Source: Luteimonas vadosa
GTDB lineage: Bacteria; Pseudomonadota; Gammaproteobacteria; Xanthomonadales; Xanthomonadaceae
Assembly: GCF_039543545.1 (NCBI RefSeq)
Contig: NZ_BAABJY010000002.1
Span: 372,001-436,000, forward strand
Direction of reading: 5' to 3'
Length of the DNA stretch: 64,000 bases
A program made the position numbers and the translations under genes. How positions within the stretch are numbered: the stretch's first letter is position 1; each line of letters opens with the position of its first letter. Under the pieces are notes generated by a model. The model had not been told where the DNA came from. It saw only the letters and a list, made by a program, of their open reading frames with translations, and did no database searches. Below are positions 23,482 through 33,920 of this stretch, in pieces.

Positions 23482-23929
23482 GCCACGAGTGTGACCGCGG
23501 CCAATTGCCGCCGCAAGCCGGGGGGGCGGGCCGACCTTTTGCCATCGGCCAATCGCCGGCCGCGGAAGTTCAATTGAGATGCCAGGGGGCGCGCCGTGGA
23601 TGGAGGCACCTTGCGGGGGATCGGGGTTGGCCTTCGGTTCGTGGCGCGAGCCGTGGAGCCAGCGTGTGCCCACGCGCAAAGTCGGGAAATACATGGCGCG
23701 GTGGCGGGTTGGGCCTTGCCCGACAGGGCGACATGCCGGCCCGCGCACCATGGCAATGCTTTCGGGATGGCAGTCCAGCTGGCACGTTGCGGCCATGGGG
23801 GTGGCCTTGGCGCTTTGTTTTCGCAAGCCGTGGGGACGGCATCGGTTGCGGCGCGCCGGTAGGCTCTGTTCGGCCCGCTATAATCCGCTGCCGGGCGTCC
23901 GCCGCCGACTTTCGCCGTCACTGCGCGCC
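23482..23929. other. long intergenic region before prmB, with a TATAAT box at 23879
   Basis: 448 bases in which I see no supported gene on either strand. A perfect TATAAT (23879-23884) lies 45 bases before the prmB ATG, with no good -35 at normal distance. The middle part (about 23580-23780), read on the minus strand, gives a frame with FPTLRVGTRWLHGSRHEP. This looks to me like text from a dispersed repeat in related genomes, but there is no second copy here to prove it. G+C is as high as in the surrounding genes. Confidence 0.45.
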
Positions 23930-24901
23930 ATGATCACCCACCAGCTCAAGACCATCGTCGACCTGATCCGCTACGGCGCGAGCCGCTTCAATGCGGCGGG
24001 GCTGACGTTTGGGCACAGCTACGACAACGCCATCGACGAGGCCACCCAGCTCACCCTCCATGCGTTGCACCTCCCCCACGACCTCAGTCCTGTCTACGCG
24101 CAGTCGCGGCTGACCGAATTCGAGAAGGAAGAGGTGCTGACGCTGTTCATCCGCCGCATCGAGGAGCGCGTGCCGGCCGCCTACCTGACGGGCGAGGCCT
24201 GGTTCGCCGGGTTGAGCTTCAAGAGCGATGCGCGTGCGCTGGTGCCGCGCTCGCCGATCGCCGAACTGATCGAAACGGGCTTCCAGCCCTGGCTTGGCGA
24301 CCGCGACGTGCGGCGCGCGCTTGACCTTTGCACCGGTTCGGGCTGCATCGCCATTGCCATGGCCCATTACAACCCCGATTGGCACGTCGATGGAGCCGAC
24401 CTGAGCGAGGAAGCGCTGACGCTGGCGAGGGAGAACGAGGAGCGGCTGCACGTCGACAACGTGCGCTTCGTGCGCTCGGACCTGTTCTCGGGGCTGCGGG
24501 GCGAGCATTACGACCTGATCGTGACCAATCCGCCCTACGTCACCGACGACGAGACCGACGCCTTGCCGCGCGAGTATTCCTACGAACCCGAACTGGGCCT
24601 GCGTGCCGGCGGCGACGGCCTGGACCTCGCGCTGCGCATCCTGCGCGACGCGCCCCTGCACCTCACCGACGACGGATTGCTGGTCTGCGAGGTCGGGGAG
24701 GCGGAGCGGGCACTGGTCGAGCTGTTGCCGGAGCTGCCGCTGGCCTGGGTCGAGTTCAAGGTGGGGCAGATGGGCGTGTTCGTGGCCGAACGCCACGACT
24801 TGGCCAAGCACCACGCCCGCATCCGTGAACTCGCCGATGCCCGGGACGTGGCCGACCTGCCGGAGCGCGAGGCCAGCGCCGGGCCGGACACCCTGTTTTG
24901 A
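23930..24901 (+). CDS. prmB: 50S ribosomal protein L3 N5-glutamine methyltransferase PrmB
   Basis: 323 aa SAM-dependent methyltransferase. N-terminal helical domain, then ERVPAAYLTGEAWFAGLSFKSDARALVPRSPIAELI, motif I ALDLCTGSGCIAIAMAHYNP and the catalytic NPPY (LIVTNPPYVTDDETDALPREYSYEPELGLRAGGDGLDLALRIL). PrmB differs from PrmC by the longer N-terminus and LVPRSPIAELIE. It methylates Gln150 of ribosomal protein L3. The ATG at 23930 sits behind the TATAAT box. The TGA stop overlaps the TTG start of aroC by four bases (TTGA), so the two genes are coupled; this prmB-aroC order is common in proteobacteria. Confidence 0.95.
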   Translation: MITHQLKTIVDLIRYGASRFNAAGLTFGHSYDNAIDEATQLTLHALHLPHDLSPVYAQSRLTEFEKEEVLTLFIRRIEERVPAAYLTGEAWFAGLSFKSDARALVPRSPIAELIETGFQPWLGDRDVRRALDLCTGSGCIAIAMAHYNPDWHVDGADLSEEALTLARENEERLHVDNVRFVRSDLFSGLRGEHYDLIVTNPPYVTDDETDALPREYSYEPELGLRAGGDGLDLALRILRDAPLHLTDDGLLVCEVGEAERALVELLPELPLAWVEFKVGQMGVFVAERHDLAKHHARIRELADARDVADLPEREASAGPDTLF

Positions 24902-26004
24902 GCAACAGCTTCGGCCGCCTGCTGCGCGTCACCACCTTCGGCGAATCCCACGGCCCGGCGATCGGTTGCGTCATCGACGGTTGCCCGCCGGGCATCGCGA
25001 TCGCCCCGGAGGATTTCGAACGCGACCTCGGGCGCCGCGCGAGCGGTCGCACCCGGCACACCTCCCAGCGCCACGAGGACGACCGGGTCGAGATCCTCGG
25101 CGGCGTGTTCGAGGGACGCACCACCGGCACCCCGGTCGCGTTGCTGGTGCGCAATACCGATGCGCGCAGCAAGGACTACGCCCGGATCGCCGAGCAGTTC
25201 CGCCCGGGCCATGCCGACTACACCTACTGGCACAAGTACGGCCACCGCGACCCGCGCGGCGGCGGACGCTCGTCGGCGCGCGAGACCACCATGCGCGTGG
25301 CGGCGGCGGTGATCGCGCGCAAATGGCTGGCCGAGCACCACGGGGTCACGGTGCGCGGCCACCTGTCGCAGATCGGCGAGGTCGTGCCGGACGGACACGA
25401 TTGGGACGCGGTGGAAGGCAATCCCTTCTTCTGGCCGCATGCCGCGCAGGTGCCGGCGCTGGAAAGCTACATGGACGCCCTGCGCAAGTCCGGCGACTCG
25501 GTTGGCGCCAGGGTCACCGTGGTCGCCGATGGCGTGCCGCCGGGCTGGGGCGAGCCGGTCTACGGCAAGCTCGATGCCGAGCTCGCGGCGGCCATGATGT
25601 CGATCAACGCGGTCAAGGGCGTGGAGATCGGCGCGGGCTTCGCGTCGGTCGCGCAGAAGGGCAGCGAACACCGGGATGCGATGTCCCGGCAGGGCTTCGC
25701 CTCCAACCACGCCGGCGGCATCCTCGGCGGCATCAGCAGCGGCCAGCAAGTCGTGGTCTCGGTGGCCTTCAAGCCCACGTCGAGCCTGCGCCTGCCGGTC
25801 ATGGGCCTTGACGTCGATGGCAACGAAGTCGAGATCGTCACCACCGGCCGCCACGACCCATGCGTCGGCATCCGCGCGACGCCGATCTGCGAGGCGATGC
25901 TGGCGCTGGTGCTGATGGACCAGGCGCTGCGGCACCGCGCGCAATGCGGGGACGTTGGCGAGGTCTCGCCGCGGGTCCCCGGCGAATCGAAGCACTCCCC
26001 CTAG
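24898..26004 (+). CDS. aroC: chorismate synthase
   Basis: 368 aa, last step of the shikimate pathway (EPSP to chorismate, reduced FMN needed). Start is a TTG at 24898 giving MSNSFGRLLRVTTFGESHGPAIG; there is no ATG in the first part and family alignment begins here. Key motifs: GESHGPAIGCVIDGCPPG, RRASGRTRHTSQRHEDD, RPGHADYTYWHKYGHRDPRGGGRSSARET (FMN/phosphate binding), SNHAGGILGGISSGQ and RHDPCVGIRATPICEAM. The weak TTG start, overlapping prmB, probably ties its expression level to prmB translation. Feeds the trp genes found 5 kb downstream. Confidence 0.97.
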   Translation: MSNSFGRLLRVTTFGESHGPAIGCVIDGCPPGIAIAPEDFERDLGRRASGRTRHTSQRHEDDRVEILGGVFEGRTTGTPVALLVRNTDARSKDYARIAEQFRPGHADYTYWHKYGHRDPRGGGRSSARETTMRVAAAVIARKWLAEHHGVTVRGHLSQIGEVVPDGHDWDAVEGNPFFWPHAAQVPALESYMDALRKSGDSVGARVTVVADGVPPGWGEPVYGKLDAELAAAMMSINAVKGVEIGAGFASVAQKGSEHRDAMSRQGFASNHAGGILGGISSGQQVVVSVAFKPTSSLRLPVMGLDVDGNEVEIVTTGRHDPCVGIRATPICEAMLALVLMDQALRHRAQCGDVGEVSPRVPGESKHSP

Positions 26005-26029
26005 GTAACCCAGGAATCGGAAAACAGGC

Positions 26030-27046
26030 ATGGGCAGGCAATTCAAGGTCGCCGTGGTCGGCGCCACGGGCGCGGTGGGCGCGGCGATGCTGGCGATCCT
26101 CGCGGAGCGCAAGTTCCCGATCGGGGAGCTCGTGGCGCTGGCGAGCGAGCGCTCGGTGGGCAACGAGGTCGAATGCGGCGCGCATTGCGTGGAGGTCCAG
26201 GACCTGGCGACCTTCGATCCGGCCGGGGTCGACATCGCGCTGTTTTCCGCGGGCGGCGACGTTTCACGCGCCCATGCCGCGCGTTTCGCCGCGGCCGGCG
26301 CGGTGGTCATCGACAATTCCTCGGCCTTCCGGATGGACGACGACGTGCCGCTGGTGGTCAGCGAGGTCAATCCGGAAGCGGCGAGGGCGCGCCCCAGGGG
26401 CATCATCGCCAACCCCAATTGCTCGACGATGCAGATGCTGGTCGCGCTGGCGCCGATCCACCGCAAGGCCGGGATCGAGCGGCTCAACGTCGCCACCTAC
26501 CAGTCGGTGTCCGGCACCGGGCAGAAGGCGCTGGAGGAACTGGGCCGGCAGACCGCGCGGCTGCTCAATTTCCAGTCCGTCGAGCCGGAGGTCTATCCGG
26601 TGCAGATCGCCTTCAACGTGATCCCCCACGGCGGCGACTTCACCGACAACGGCTACACCACCGAGGAAATGAAGCTGGTTGACGAGACCCGGAAGATCCT
26701 TGGCGACCCCGCCATCCGGGTCAACGCCACCGTGGTCCGGGTGCCGGTGTTCTACGGCCATTCCGAGGCGGTGAACATCGAGACCCGCGACAAGCTGTCG
26801 GCGGCCGATGCCCGGGTGCTGCTCGAACAGGCCCCGGGCATCGAGGTCGTCGACGACCGCGCCGGCGGTGGCTACCCGACGCCGGTCACGCACGCGTCCG
26901 GCCGCGACCCTGTCTACGTCGGCCGCATCCGCGACGACATCTCGCATCCCAATGGACTCAACCTGTGGATCGTCGCGGACAACATCCGCAAGGGCGCGGC
27001 CCTCAATGCCGTCCAGATCGCCGAGCTCGTCGCAGCCGAAGATTGA
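26030..27046 (+). CDS. asd: aspartate-semialdehyde dehydrogenase
   Basis: 338 aa, makes aspartate semialdehyde for lysine/diaminopimelate, threonine and methionine. The Rossmann motif VAVVGATGAVGAAML (residues 7-21), the active-site NPNCSTMQMLVAL with Cys131, then YQSVSGTGQKALEELG and the His-containing VPVFYGHSEAVNIET. A short AAEGGC-type leader and ATG 25 bases after aroC suggest the same transcript. The length of about 340 aa and the STMQM motif place it with the long-branch (Gram-positive-like) type also usual in xanthomonads. Cytosolic dimer or tetramer. Confidence 0.96.
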   Translation: MGRQFKVAVVGATGAVGAAMLAILAERKFPIGELVALASERSVGNEVECGAHCVEVQDLATFDPAGVDIALFSAGGDVSRAHAARFAAAGAVVIDNSSAFRMDDDVPLVVSEVNPEAARARPRGIIANPNCSTMQMLVALAPIHRKAGIERLNVATYQSVSGTGQKALEELGRQTARLLNFQSVEPEVYPVQIAFNVIPHGGDFTDNGYTTEEMKLVDETRKILGDPAIRVNATVVRVPVFYGHSEAVNIETRDKLSAADARVLLEQAPGIEVVDDRAGGGYPTPVTHASGRDPVYVGRIRDDISHPNGLNLWIVADNIRKGAALNAVQIAELVAAED

Positions 27047-27178
27047 GCGGTTCGGGTCCACGGGGCCGGAGCGCGCCGACGGGCATTGTGCTTGCCGGCG
27101 GCAGGGGTCCGTGCACGAAGCGTTGCAGACCACCGCCCATGGCGGCTAGAGTCGCGGGGTGGGATTGGGGGAGCTAGG

Positions 27179-29116
27179 GTGATCAACAAGTTACGCGCCA
27201 TACTTGCCATCGGGCTGCTGCTCGCGCTGGGCGCACTGTCCGCGCCGGCCATGGCACTGGGCCTGGGCCAGATCAAGGTGCTGTCGCAGCCGGGCCAGCC
27301 CCTGCTGGCCGAGATTCCGGTCGTCACCAGCGATCCATCCGAACTCGACAACCTGCAGGCGCGCCTCGCGTCGCCGGACACCTTCCGCCGCATCGGCCTG
27401 CAGCCCCCACAGGGCATCGTCTCCAACCTGCAGTTCAGGCTCGCGCTCGATGCCCGCGGCAACCCGGTCATCCGGGTGACCAGCGATGCGCCGGTCCAGC
27501 AGCCGTTGCTGACGTTCCTGGTCGAGGTCGACTGGGGGCAGGGCAGGCTGGTCCGCGAGTACTCCGCCCTGCTCGACGCCCCGCGCACTGTCGCGGCGCC
27601 GGTGCAGGCGCCCATCCAGGCGCCGGTGGCGCCGCCTTCGAATGCCATCGTGCGGCCTCCCGCCCCACCGCCGGTCCCGGTCGCGTCGGAAGCCCCCGAA
27701 GCCGTCGCCGAGTCCGCGCCGGCCGATCCGACGCCCTCCACGCCCACCGCGCCGCCACCGGCGGCTGCGGCCCCTCCCAGCCAGAACGCCATCGCGGTGG
27801 CACCCCCGCCCGTGGCAGCGCCCCCCGCGTCGCCTCCGCCGGTTCCTGCGAGCCGGCCCGCGGAGTACGGACCGGTACGGGCGGGCGATACCCTGGGCGC
27901 GATCGCCGCGCGCCTGCGCCCGCCGGGCAGCACGCTGGACCAGGCGATGGTCGCGCTGTTGCGCGCGAATCCCGGCGCCTTCATCGACGACAACATCAAC
28001 CTGGTCAGGCAGGGTGCGGTGTTGCGCATGCCGGACGGCGATGCGTTGGCGCGGACCAGCGCGGCCGAGGCCAGCGCGATCGTTCGCGAACAGGTGAGCC
28101 AGTGGCGCGACATGCGCCAACCCGCTGCGCCGCCGCCAACGGCCGCCGCGGCGCCGACGCAGTCGGCTGCCTCCAACACCCAGACCGGCACGACCGGCGC
28201 GCGTCGCGCCTCCGAGGCGAGGCTGGAGATCACCCCGCCGTCGGACGGCAGCGGCCAGAGCGCGGGAACCAGATCCGGCATTGCTGCCGGGGGCGAGGGC
28301 GACATGCTGCGACAGCAAATGCAACAAACCCAGGAAACCCTTGCGGCCAGGAACGCCGAGGTCGAGGAGCTCAAGGCGCGCGTCGCCGAACTGGAGCAGC
28401 TGCAGCAACAGCAACAGCAGCTCATCAGCCTCAAGGACAGCGAACTGGCCGCGGCGCAAGCGCGGCTCGCCGACAGCAATGCGGCGGCCGGTGCCGAAGC
28501 CACGGAAACCGCAGCGACCGTGCAGCCGGCACCGCCCCCCGCCGATCCAGGCGAGGGCGGAGGTTTTACGTGGCTCGCGCTGGGGCTGGCGCTGGTCCTG
28601 GCTGGCGTCGCGGCCTGGTGGCTGATGCGCAGGAAGCCTGCGCCCGGGCGTGGGCGCAGTTTCGACACGTCAGCCCTGGCCGCAGGCATGTCCCGGCCCG
28701 AGGCGCTGCCGGCGGAAGCAGTTGCCGACGATTTGTTGGACGACGCCGACGATGACAGGTCCGTGCCCGTCGCGGCCGCGGATCGAGGCCTGGCAACGCC
28801 GGACTTGGACGAGCCCGAGCCGCCCCCGTCCGCCTGGAATCCCCCGCCTCCCGGCTCGGTGGAAATGGCGGCACCGACCTGGCATTCGGGGACCCGTCCG
28901 GCGGACGTCGACGCGGCCGCGGGATCGCCGGTGCCGGAGCACGCGTCGGGCACCCCGGGGAGTGCTCCGGGTGGGCGCGAGCGGATCGAACTGGCCAGCG
29001 CCTACATCGATTTGGGCGACACCGAGACCGCACGCAGCCTGCTGCAGGAAGTCGTCGACGGCAGCGATCCGGACGCAAGCGAAGAGGCCCGCCGCCTGCT
29101 GCGCGGCATGGCCTGA
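27179..29116 (+). CDS. fimV: FimV/HubP-type polar pilus-assembly protein
   Basis: 645 aa from a GTG at 27179 with GGGGGAG just before it; an open frame runs further upstream but lacks a signal peptide. Order of parts: signal peptide (residues ~5-27), N-terminal FimV domain (LGLGQIKVLSQPGQPLLAEIPVV...LLTFLVEVDWGQGRLVREYSALLD), a long Pro/Ala linker (~135-235), LysM (GPVRAGDTLGAIAARLRPPGS..., ~240-290), a Gln-rich coiled coil with QQQQQQ (~380-430), one membrane helix (FTWLALGLALVLAGVAAWWLM, ~462-482), an acidic cytoplasmic part, and the C-terminal FimV motif ELASAYIDLGDTETARSLLQEVVDG. It should organise the type IV pilus and other polar machinery. Shorter than Pseudomonas FimV (about 900 aa). 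Confidence 0.94.
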   Translation: MINKLRAILAIGLLLALGALSAPAMALGLGQIKVLSQPGQPLLAEIPVVTSDPSELDNLQARLASPDTFRRIGLQPPQGIVSNLQFRLALDARGNPVIRVTSDAPVQQPLLTFLVEVDWGQGRLVREYSALLDAPRTVAAPVQAPIQAPVAPPSNAIVRPPAPPPVPVASEAPEAVAESAPADPTPSTPTAPPPAAAAPPSQNAIAVAPPPVAAPPASPPPVPASRPAEYGPVRAGDTLGAIAARLRPPGSTLDQAMVALLRANPGAFIDDNINLVRQGAVLRMPDGDALARTSAAEASAIVREQVSQWRDMRQPAAPPPTAAAAPTQSAASNTQTGTTGARRASEARLEITPPSDGSGQSAGTRSGIAAGGEGDMLRQQMQQTQETLAARNAEVEELKARVAELEQLQQQQQQLISLKDSELAAAQARLADSNAAAGAEATETAATVQPAPPPADPGEGGGFTWLALGLALVLAGVAAWWLMRRKPAPGRGRSFDTSALAAGMSRPEALPAEAVADDLLDDADDDRSVPVAAADRGLATPDLDEPEPPPSAWNPPPPGSVEMAAPTWHSGTRPADVDAAAGSPVPEHASGTPGSAPGGRERIELASAYIDLGDTETARSLLQEVVDGSDPDASEEARRLLRGMA

Positions 29117-29137
29117 CGGCGCGGCGACAAGCCGGCC

Positions 29138-29935
29138 ATGCGCTACGCCCTGGGCGTCGAGTACGACGGAGGCGGTTTCCTGGGCTGGCAGCGCCTCGCG
29201 CCCGACGATGCCGGCGACGATCCACGGTCCTGCACCGTGCAGGCAGTGCTGGAGCGAGCGCTGTCCAGGGTCGCCGACGGCCCGATCGAAACCGTCTGCG
29301 CGGGGCGTACCGATTCCGGGGTGCACGGCCTGTGCCAGGTCGTGCATTTCGATTCGGACGCGGTGCGCGCGCCGCGTGGCTGGATGTTGGGCGCGACGTC
29401 CTGCCTGCCCGAGGCGGTCTGCGTGCGCTGGTGCGCGCCCGTCGACGACGGGTTCCACGCCCGCTTCTCGGCCCGTGCCCGCCGCTACCGCTATCGCATC
29501 CTGAATCGGCCGGTGCGGCCTGCGCTCGGTCGCCAGTACCTGTCATGGTTCCGGCACGCGCTGGATGCCGATGCGATGCACCGCGCCGCCCAGGCGCTGG
29601 TCGGCGAGCACGACTTTTCCGCTTTCCGCACCGTGCACTGCCAGGCGCCGCATGCGCGCCGTGACCTGCAGCGCATCGAGGTCACGCGTGAAGGCGACGA
29701 AGTCGTCGTCGATGTACAGGCCAATGCCTTCCTGCACCACATGGTCCGCAACATCGTCGGTTCCCTGCTGGAGGTGGGCACGGGCGAACGGGGAGAGCAC
29801 TGGGTCGGCGAAGTGCTGCGCGCACGTGACCGGACGTTGGCGGGAGTGACCGCGCCTGCCACCGGCCTGGTCTTCGTCGGGCCGCTGTATCCGGCCGAAT
29901 GCGGACTTCCCGGGGAAGTCACCCTGCCGGACTGA
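29138..29935 (+). CDS. truA: tRNA pseudouridine(38-40) synthase TruA
   Basis: 265 aa. Starts MRYALGVEYDGGGFLGWQ, catalytic Asp59 in CAGRTDSGVHGLCQVVHF, then FHARFSARARRYRYRIL, ALVGEHDFSAFRTVHCQAPHARRDLQRIEV, and NAFLHHMVRNIVGSLLEVGTGERG. Modifies uridines 38-40 in the anticodon arm of several tRNAs. ATG is 21 bases after the fimV stop. The order fimV-truA-trpF is a familiar gammaproteobacterial arrangement. Length is typical and no key residue is missing. Confidence 0.97.
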   Translation: MRYALGVEYDGGGFLGWQRLAPDDAGDDPRSCTVQAVLERALSRVADGPIETVCAGRTDSGVHGLCQVVHFDSDAVRAPRGWMLGATSCLPEAVCVRWCAPVDDGFHARFSARARRYRYRILNRPVRPALGRQYLSWFRHALDADAMHRAAQALVGEHDFSAFRTVHCQAPHARRDLQRIEVTREGDEVVVDVQANAFLHHMVRNIVGSLLEVGTGERGEHWVGEVLRARDRTLAGVTAPATGLVFVGPLYPAECGLPGEVTLPD

Positions 29936-30032
29936 CGGCCACCGCCGGGTTTTCCGTGGTTGCGCAGACTGCGCCATCCCCGGCGAACCTGTAGTCTTTT
30001 CGCATTCCCTGAGCGTCCCTGTCTCCGAGACC

Positions 30033-30745
30033 ATGAGTCGAACCCTTTTCCGGACCCGCATCAAGTTCTGCGGCATGACCCGCGCCGGCGACGTGCGCCT
30101 GGCCAGCGAGCTGGGCGCCGATGCGGTCGGCTTCGTCTTCGCCGAAGGCAGCCCACGCTACGTGCATCCGGAGGAGGCGCGCGCCATGCGGCAGGCGTTG
30201 GCGCCCCTGGTCGACTCCGTGGCCGTGTTCCGCGACAACCCCGCCGCGCAGGTGCGCGAGGTGGTGAAGCAGGTGCGCCCGAGCCTGCTGCAATTCCACG
30301 GTGACGAGGACGATGCCTTCTGCCGGGGATTCGGCGTGCCCTACCTGAAGGCGGTCCCGATGGGCGACACCGCCATCGACAACGCGATCGCGCTGCAGGT
30401 GCGCTATCCCGCCGCCGCGGCCTTCCTGTTCGACAGCCATGGCGGTGGCGCCGAAGGCGGCAGCGGCACGACCTTCGACTGGTCGAGGATCCCGGACGGC
30501 ATGAACAAGCCGGTGATGGTCGCTGGGGGGCTGTCGCCGGAAAACGTCTTCGACGCGGTCGTCGCCACGCTGCCCTGGGGCGTGGACGTGGCGACCGGCG
30601 TCGAATCCGCGCCGGGAGTCAAGGATGGGGAGCGCATGCGGCGTTTCGTCGCCGAGGTGCGGCGCGCCGACTGCCACGTCGAACCCGACCTGGAAGCCGA
30701 CCGGCAACCGGGCACCGGTGCGACCCGGCGGACGGACCACTCGCG

Positions 30746-30749
<4 letters not shown>
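30033..30749 (+). CDS. trpF: phosphoribosylanthranilate isomerase
   Basis: 238 aa TIM-barrel enzyme, third step of tryptophan synthesis. Visible: RIKFCGMTRAGDVRLASELGADAVGFVFAEGSPRYV with catalytic Cys (KFCGMT), LLQFHGDEDDAFCRGF and the phosphate loop VAGGLSPENVFDAV with VDVATGVESAPGVKDGERMRRFV. The C-terminal ~25 residues (CHVEPDLEADRQPGTGATRRTDHSR) are an unstructured, family-atypical tail; E. coli-type domains end near residue 212. The stop overlaps the trpB ATG by four bases (ATGA), so translation is coupled. Confidence 0.96.
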
Positions 30750-31975
<1,226 letters not shown>

Positions 31976-31993
31976 CGAACCGGGAACGCGGGC

Positions 31994-32962
31994 CTAGAGC
32001 CAGCCCCGGCGCCGGAACAGGGCCAGCAACCCGGCGACCATCACCGCCATGACGCCGAGCACGACGAAGTAACCCCATCGGTACTTCAGTTCCGGCATGT
32101 ACTCGAAGTTCATGCCGTAGATGCCGGCGACGAAGGTCAGGGGCACGAACAGGACGGTGACCACGGTCAGCACGCGCATCACGTTGTTGAGGCGATGCGC
32201 GGAGACGGAGAGGTAGCCGTCCATCAGGTCGCTGGTGGTCTCGTACAACAGCGACGCCAGGCTGTGCAGTCGCTCGGCGTGCTCGAACAGGTCGGTGAGT
32301 TGCGCCGCCCCGGCACCACCGGGGGCGACCCGGTGCGTGCGCATGCTGTCCAGGCACTTCTCGTGGTATGCCCCGATCCGACGCAGGCGCTTGAGCTGGC
32401 TGCTGAACTCCATCAACTCGCCGAGCAGCCGGTCGCTGGGACGCTTGAGCAGCATCTCCTCGATTTCCTCCAGCCGTGCCTCGATCTTCAGGGTGATCGG
32501 CAGGTAGAGGTCGAGCAGCTTGCGCAACAAGGTGTAAAGCAGGGTCCAGGCCCGGTCCGCCTCGACGCTCCCGTCCTGGAGCGACTCGTTCAGGGCCACC
32601 ACGCTGGCCGAAGGCTTCACGTGGCGCGTGACCAGCAGGTTGTCGCGCCAGAACACCGCCAGCTGGATGGTGCCGAACTTGATGCTTGCGCTGCCAACGT
32701 CGAACCCGCGCATCAGCAGCAGGTGCCAGCCATCGCCCAGGTCTTCGTACTTGGGCGGATGGCGGAGGCGCAGGGCGTCGTCGACGGCCAGGCGCGGCAG
32801 TCCGAGCCGTTCCTGCAGGAAGCCGCGGTGTTCGTCCGTATCGTCGCCGACCAGGTCGATCCAGACCACGCGTGCGTCGGCGGACGCACCCGGATCGAAC
32901 GCCTCGACGGGGATCAGGTCCGCGGCGGTGCCGTCGCCGCGCCAGGCGTTGATCTGGATCAT
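31994..32962 (-). CDS. corA: CorA family divalent metal ion transporter
   Basis: 322 aa. A cytoplasmic alpha/beta domain precedes a long helix (LPITLKIEARLEEIEEMLLKRPSDRLLGELMEFSSQLKRLRR) and two C-terminal membrane helices: TVVTVLFVPLTFVAGIYGMNF with the GMN signature, then WGYFVVLGVMAVMVAGLLALF and a basic RRRGWL tail. The loop is EYMPELKY. This is the CorA/ZntB superfamily; the MPEL loop fits the Mg2+/Co2+ type, though ZntB-like zinc transport cannot be excluded. It is convergent with trpB (18 bases between stops) and divergent from trpA. Confidence 0.92.
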   Translation of the reverse strand: MIQINAWRGDGTAADLIPVEAFDPGASADARVVWIDLVGDDTDEHRGFLQERLGLPRLAVDDALRLRHPPKYEDLGDGWHLLLMRGFDVGSASIKFGTIQLAVFWRDNLLVTRHVKPSASVVALNESLQDGSVEADRAWTLLYTLLRKLLDLYLPITLKIEARLEEIEEMLLKRPSDRLLGELMEFSSQLKRLRRIGAYHEKCLDSMRTHRVAPGGAGAAQLTDLFEHAERLHSLASLLYETTSDLMDGYLSVSAHRLNNVMRVLTVVTVLFVPLTFVAGIYGMNFEYMPELKYRWGYFVVLGVMAVMVAGLLALFRRRGWL

Positions 32963-33008
32963 GTCGTCCTCGATGGATGTCCGGGTGGCCGAGGGGGGTG
33001 CGCGGCCC

Positions 33009-33014
33009 TATCCT
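33009..33014 (+). promoter_or_regulatory. -10-like TATCCT upstream of trpA
   Basis: TATCCT lies 38 bases before the TTG start chosen for trpA (20 before the ATG at 33034). It is the same hexamer as before tpiA (38114-38119). It would give trpA its own promoter, needed because corA separates it from trpFB. No firm -35. Confidence 0.3.
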
Positions 33015-33051
33015 GTTGCGCTCCCCAGCCGCCATGCCGCACGGGTGCGCC

Positions 33052-33861
33052 TTGAATCGTATCGAAAAGCGTTTCGCCGCGTTGCGCGAAGACGGCCGCA
33101 CGGCATTGATCCCGTTCGTCACCGCCGGCGATCCGTCGCTGGAGGCCACGGTGCCGGTCCTGCATGCCCTGGTGGATGCCGGCGCAGACCTGCTGGAGGT
33201 CGGAGTGCCGTTCTCGGATCCGATGGCGGACGGCCCCACGATCCAGCGAAGCTCCGAGCGCGCGCTTGCGCGTGGCGCGGGCCTGGGCTTCGTGTTCGAT
33301 TGCGTGCGCCGCTTCCGCGACGATGACGACCAGACGCCCGTGGTGCTCATGGGCTACCTGAACCCGGTGGAGATCCGTGGCGCCGACCGGTTCGCCGCGG
33401 AAGCGGCTTCCGCCGGCGTGGACGGCGTGCTGCTGGTCGACCTGCCGCCCGAGGAGGCCGCCGAGTTCCGGCCTGCCTTCGAGGCGCAGGGGCTGGCGCT
33501 GGTCCTGCTGGCATCGCCGACGACGACCGAGGCGCGCATGCGCCTGCTGTGCGCGGATGCCGCCGGCTACCTCTATTACGTCAGCTTCGCCGGTGTCACC
33601 GGGTCGTCGGAACGCCTGGACACCGCCGCCGCATCCGACCGCCTGCGCACGATCCGCGCGGCCAGCGGAGTGCCCGTGGTCGCCGGGTTCGGCATCAAGG
33701 ACGCGGAGACTGCCCGGGCCATGGCGCGTGACGCCGACGGGGTCGTGGTGGGCAGCGCATTGGTGGCGGCGTTGTCGGAGGCCCGCGACCCGGAAGAGGC
33801 CTGCAAGCGCGCCAAGGCCTTCCTGGATCCGCTGCGAGCCGCCCTGGACGACGGGTCCTGA
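33052..33861 (+). CDS. trpA: tryptophan synthase alpha chain
   Basis: 269 aa from a TTG at 33052, which gives NRIEKRFAALREDGRTALIPFVTAGDP and the normal family length (E. coli 268). An in-frame ATG at 33034 would add six residues. Catalytic Glu in ADLLEVGVPFSDPMADGPTIQRSSERAL and Asp in LLVDLPPEEA, plus YYVSFAGVTGSSERLD and the phosphate loop VPVVAGFGIKDAETARAM with VVVGSALV. Cleaves indole-glycerol phosphate and channels indole to TrpB. It stands apart from trpFB and next to accD, downstream on the same strand. Confidence 0.96.
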   Translation: MNRIEKRFAALREDGRTALIPFVTAGDPSLEATVPVLHALVDAGADLLEVGVPFSDPMADGPTIQRSSERALARGAGLGFVFDCVRRFRDDDDQTPVVLMGYLNPVEIRGADRFAAEAASAGVDGVLLVDLPPEEAAEFRPAFEAQGLALVLLASPTTTEARMRLLCADAAGYLYYVSFAGVTGSSERLDTAAASDRLRTIRAASGVPVVAGFGIKDAETARAMARDADGVVVGSALVAALSEARDPEEACKRAKAFLDPLRAALDDGS

Positions 33862-33920
33862 GGCGCCTGCGCTAAACTGCGCCGCCTGTCCCACCCGCCG
33901 CCCAAGGTCCGCATCGACGC

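Noticed and set aside
27640..27860. Pro/Ala-rich repeats in fimV as a possible CRISPR or tandem repeat
   Set aside because: Codon-level low complexity of the FimV linker; no regular repeat-spacer spacing.
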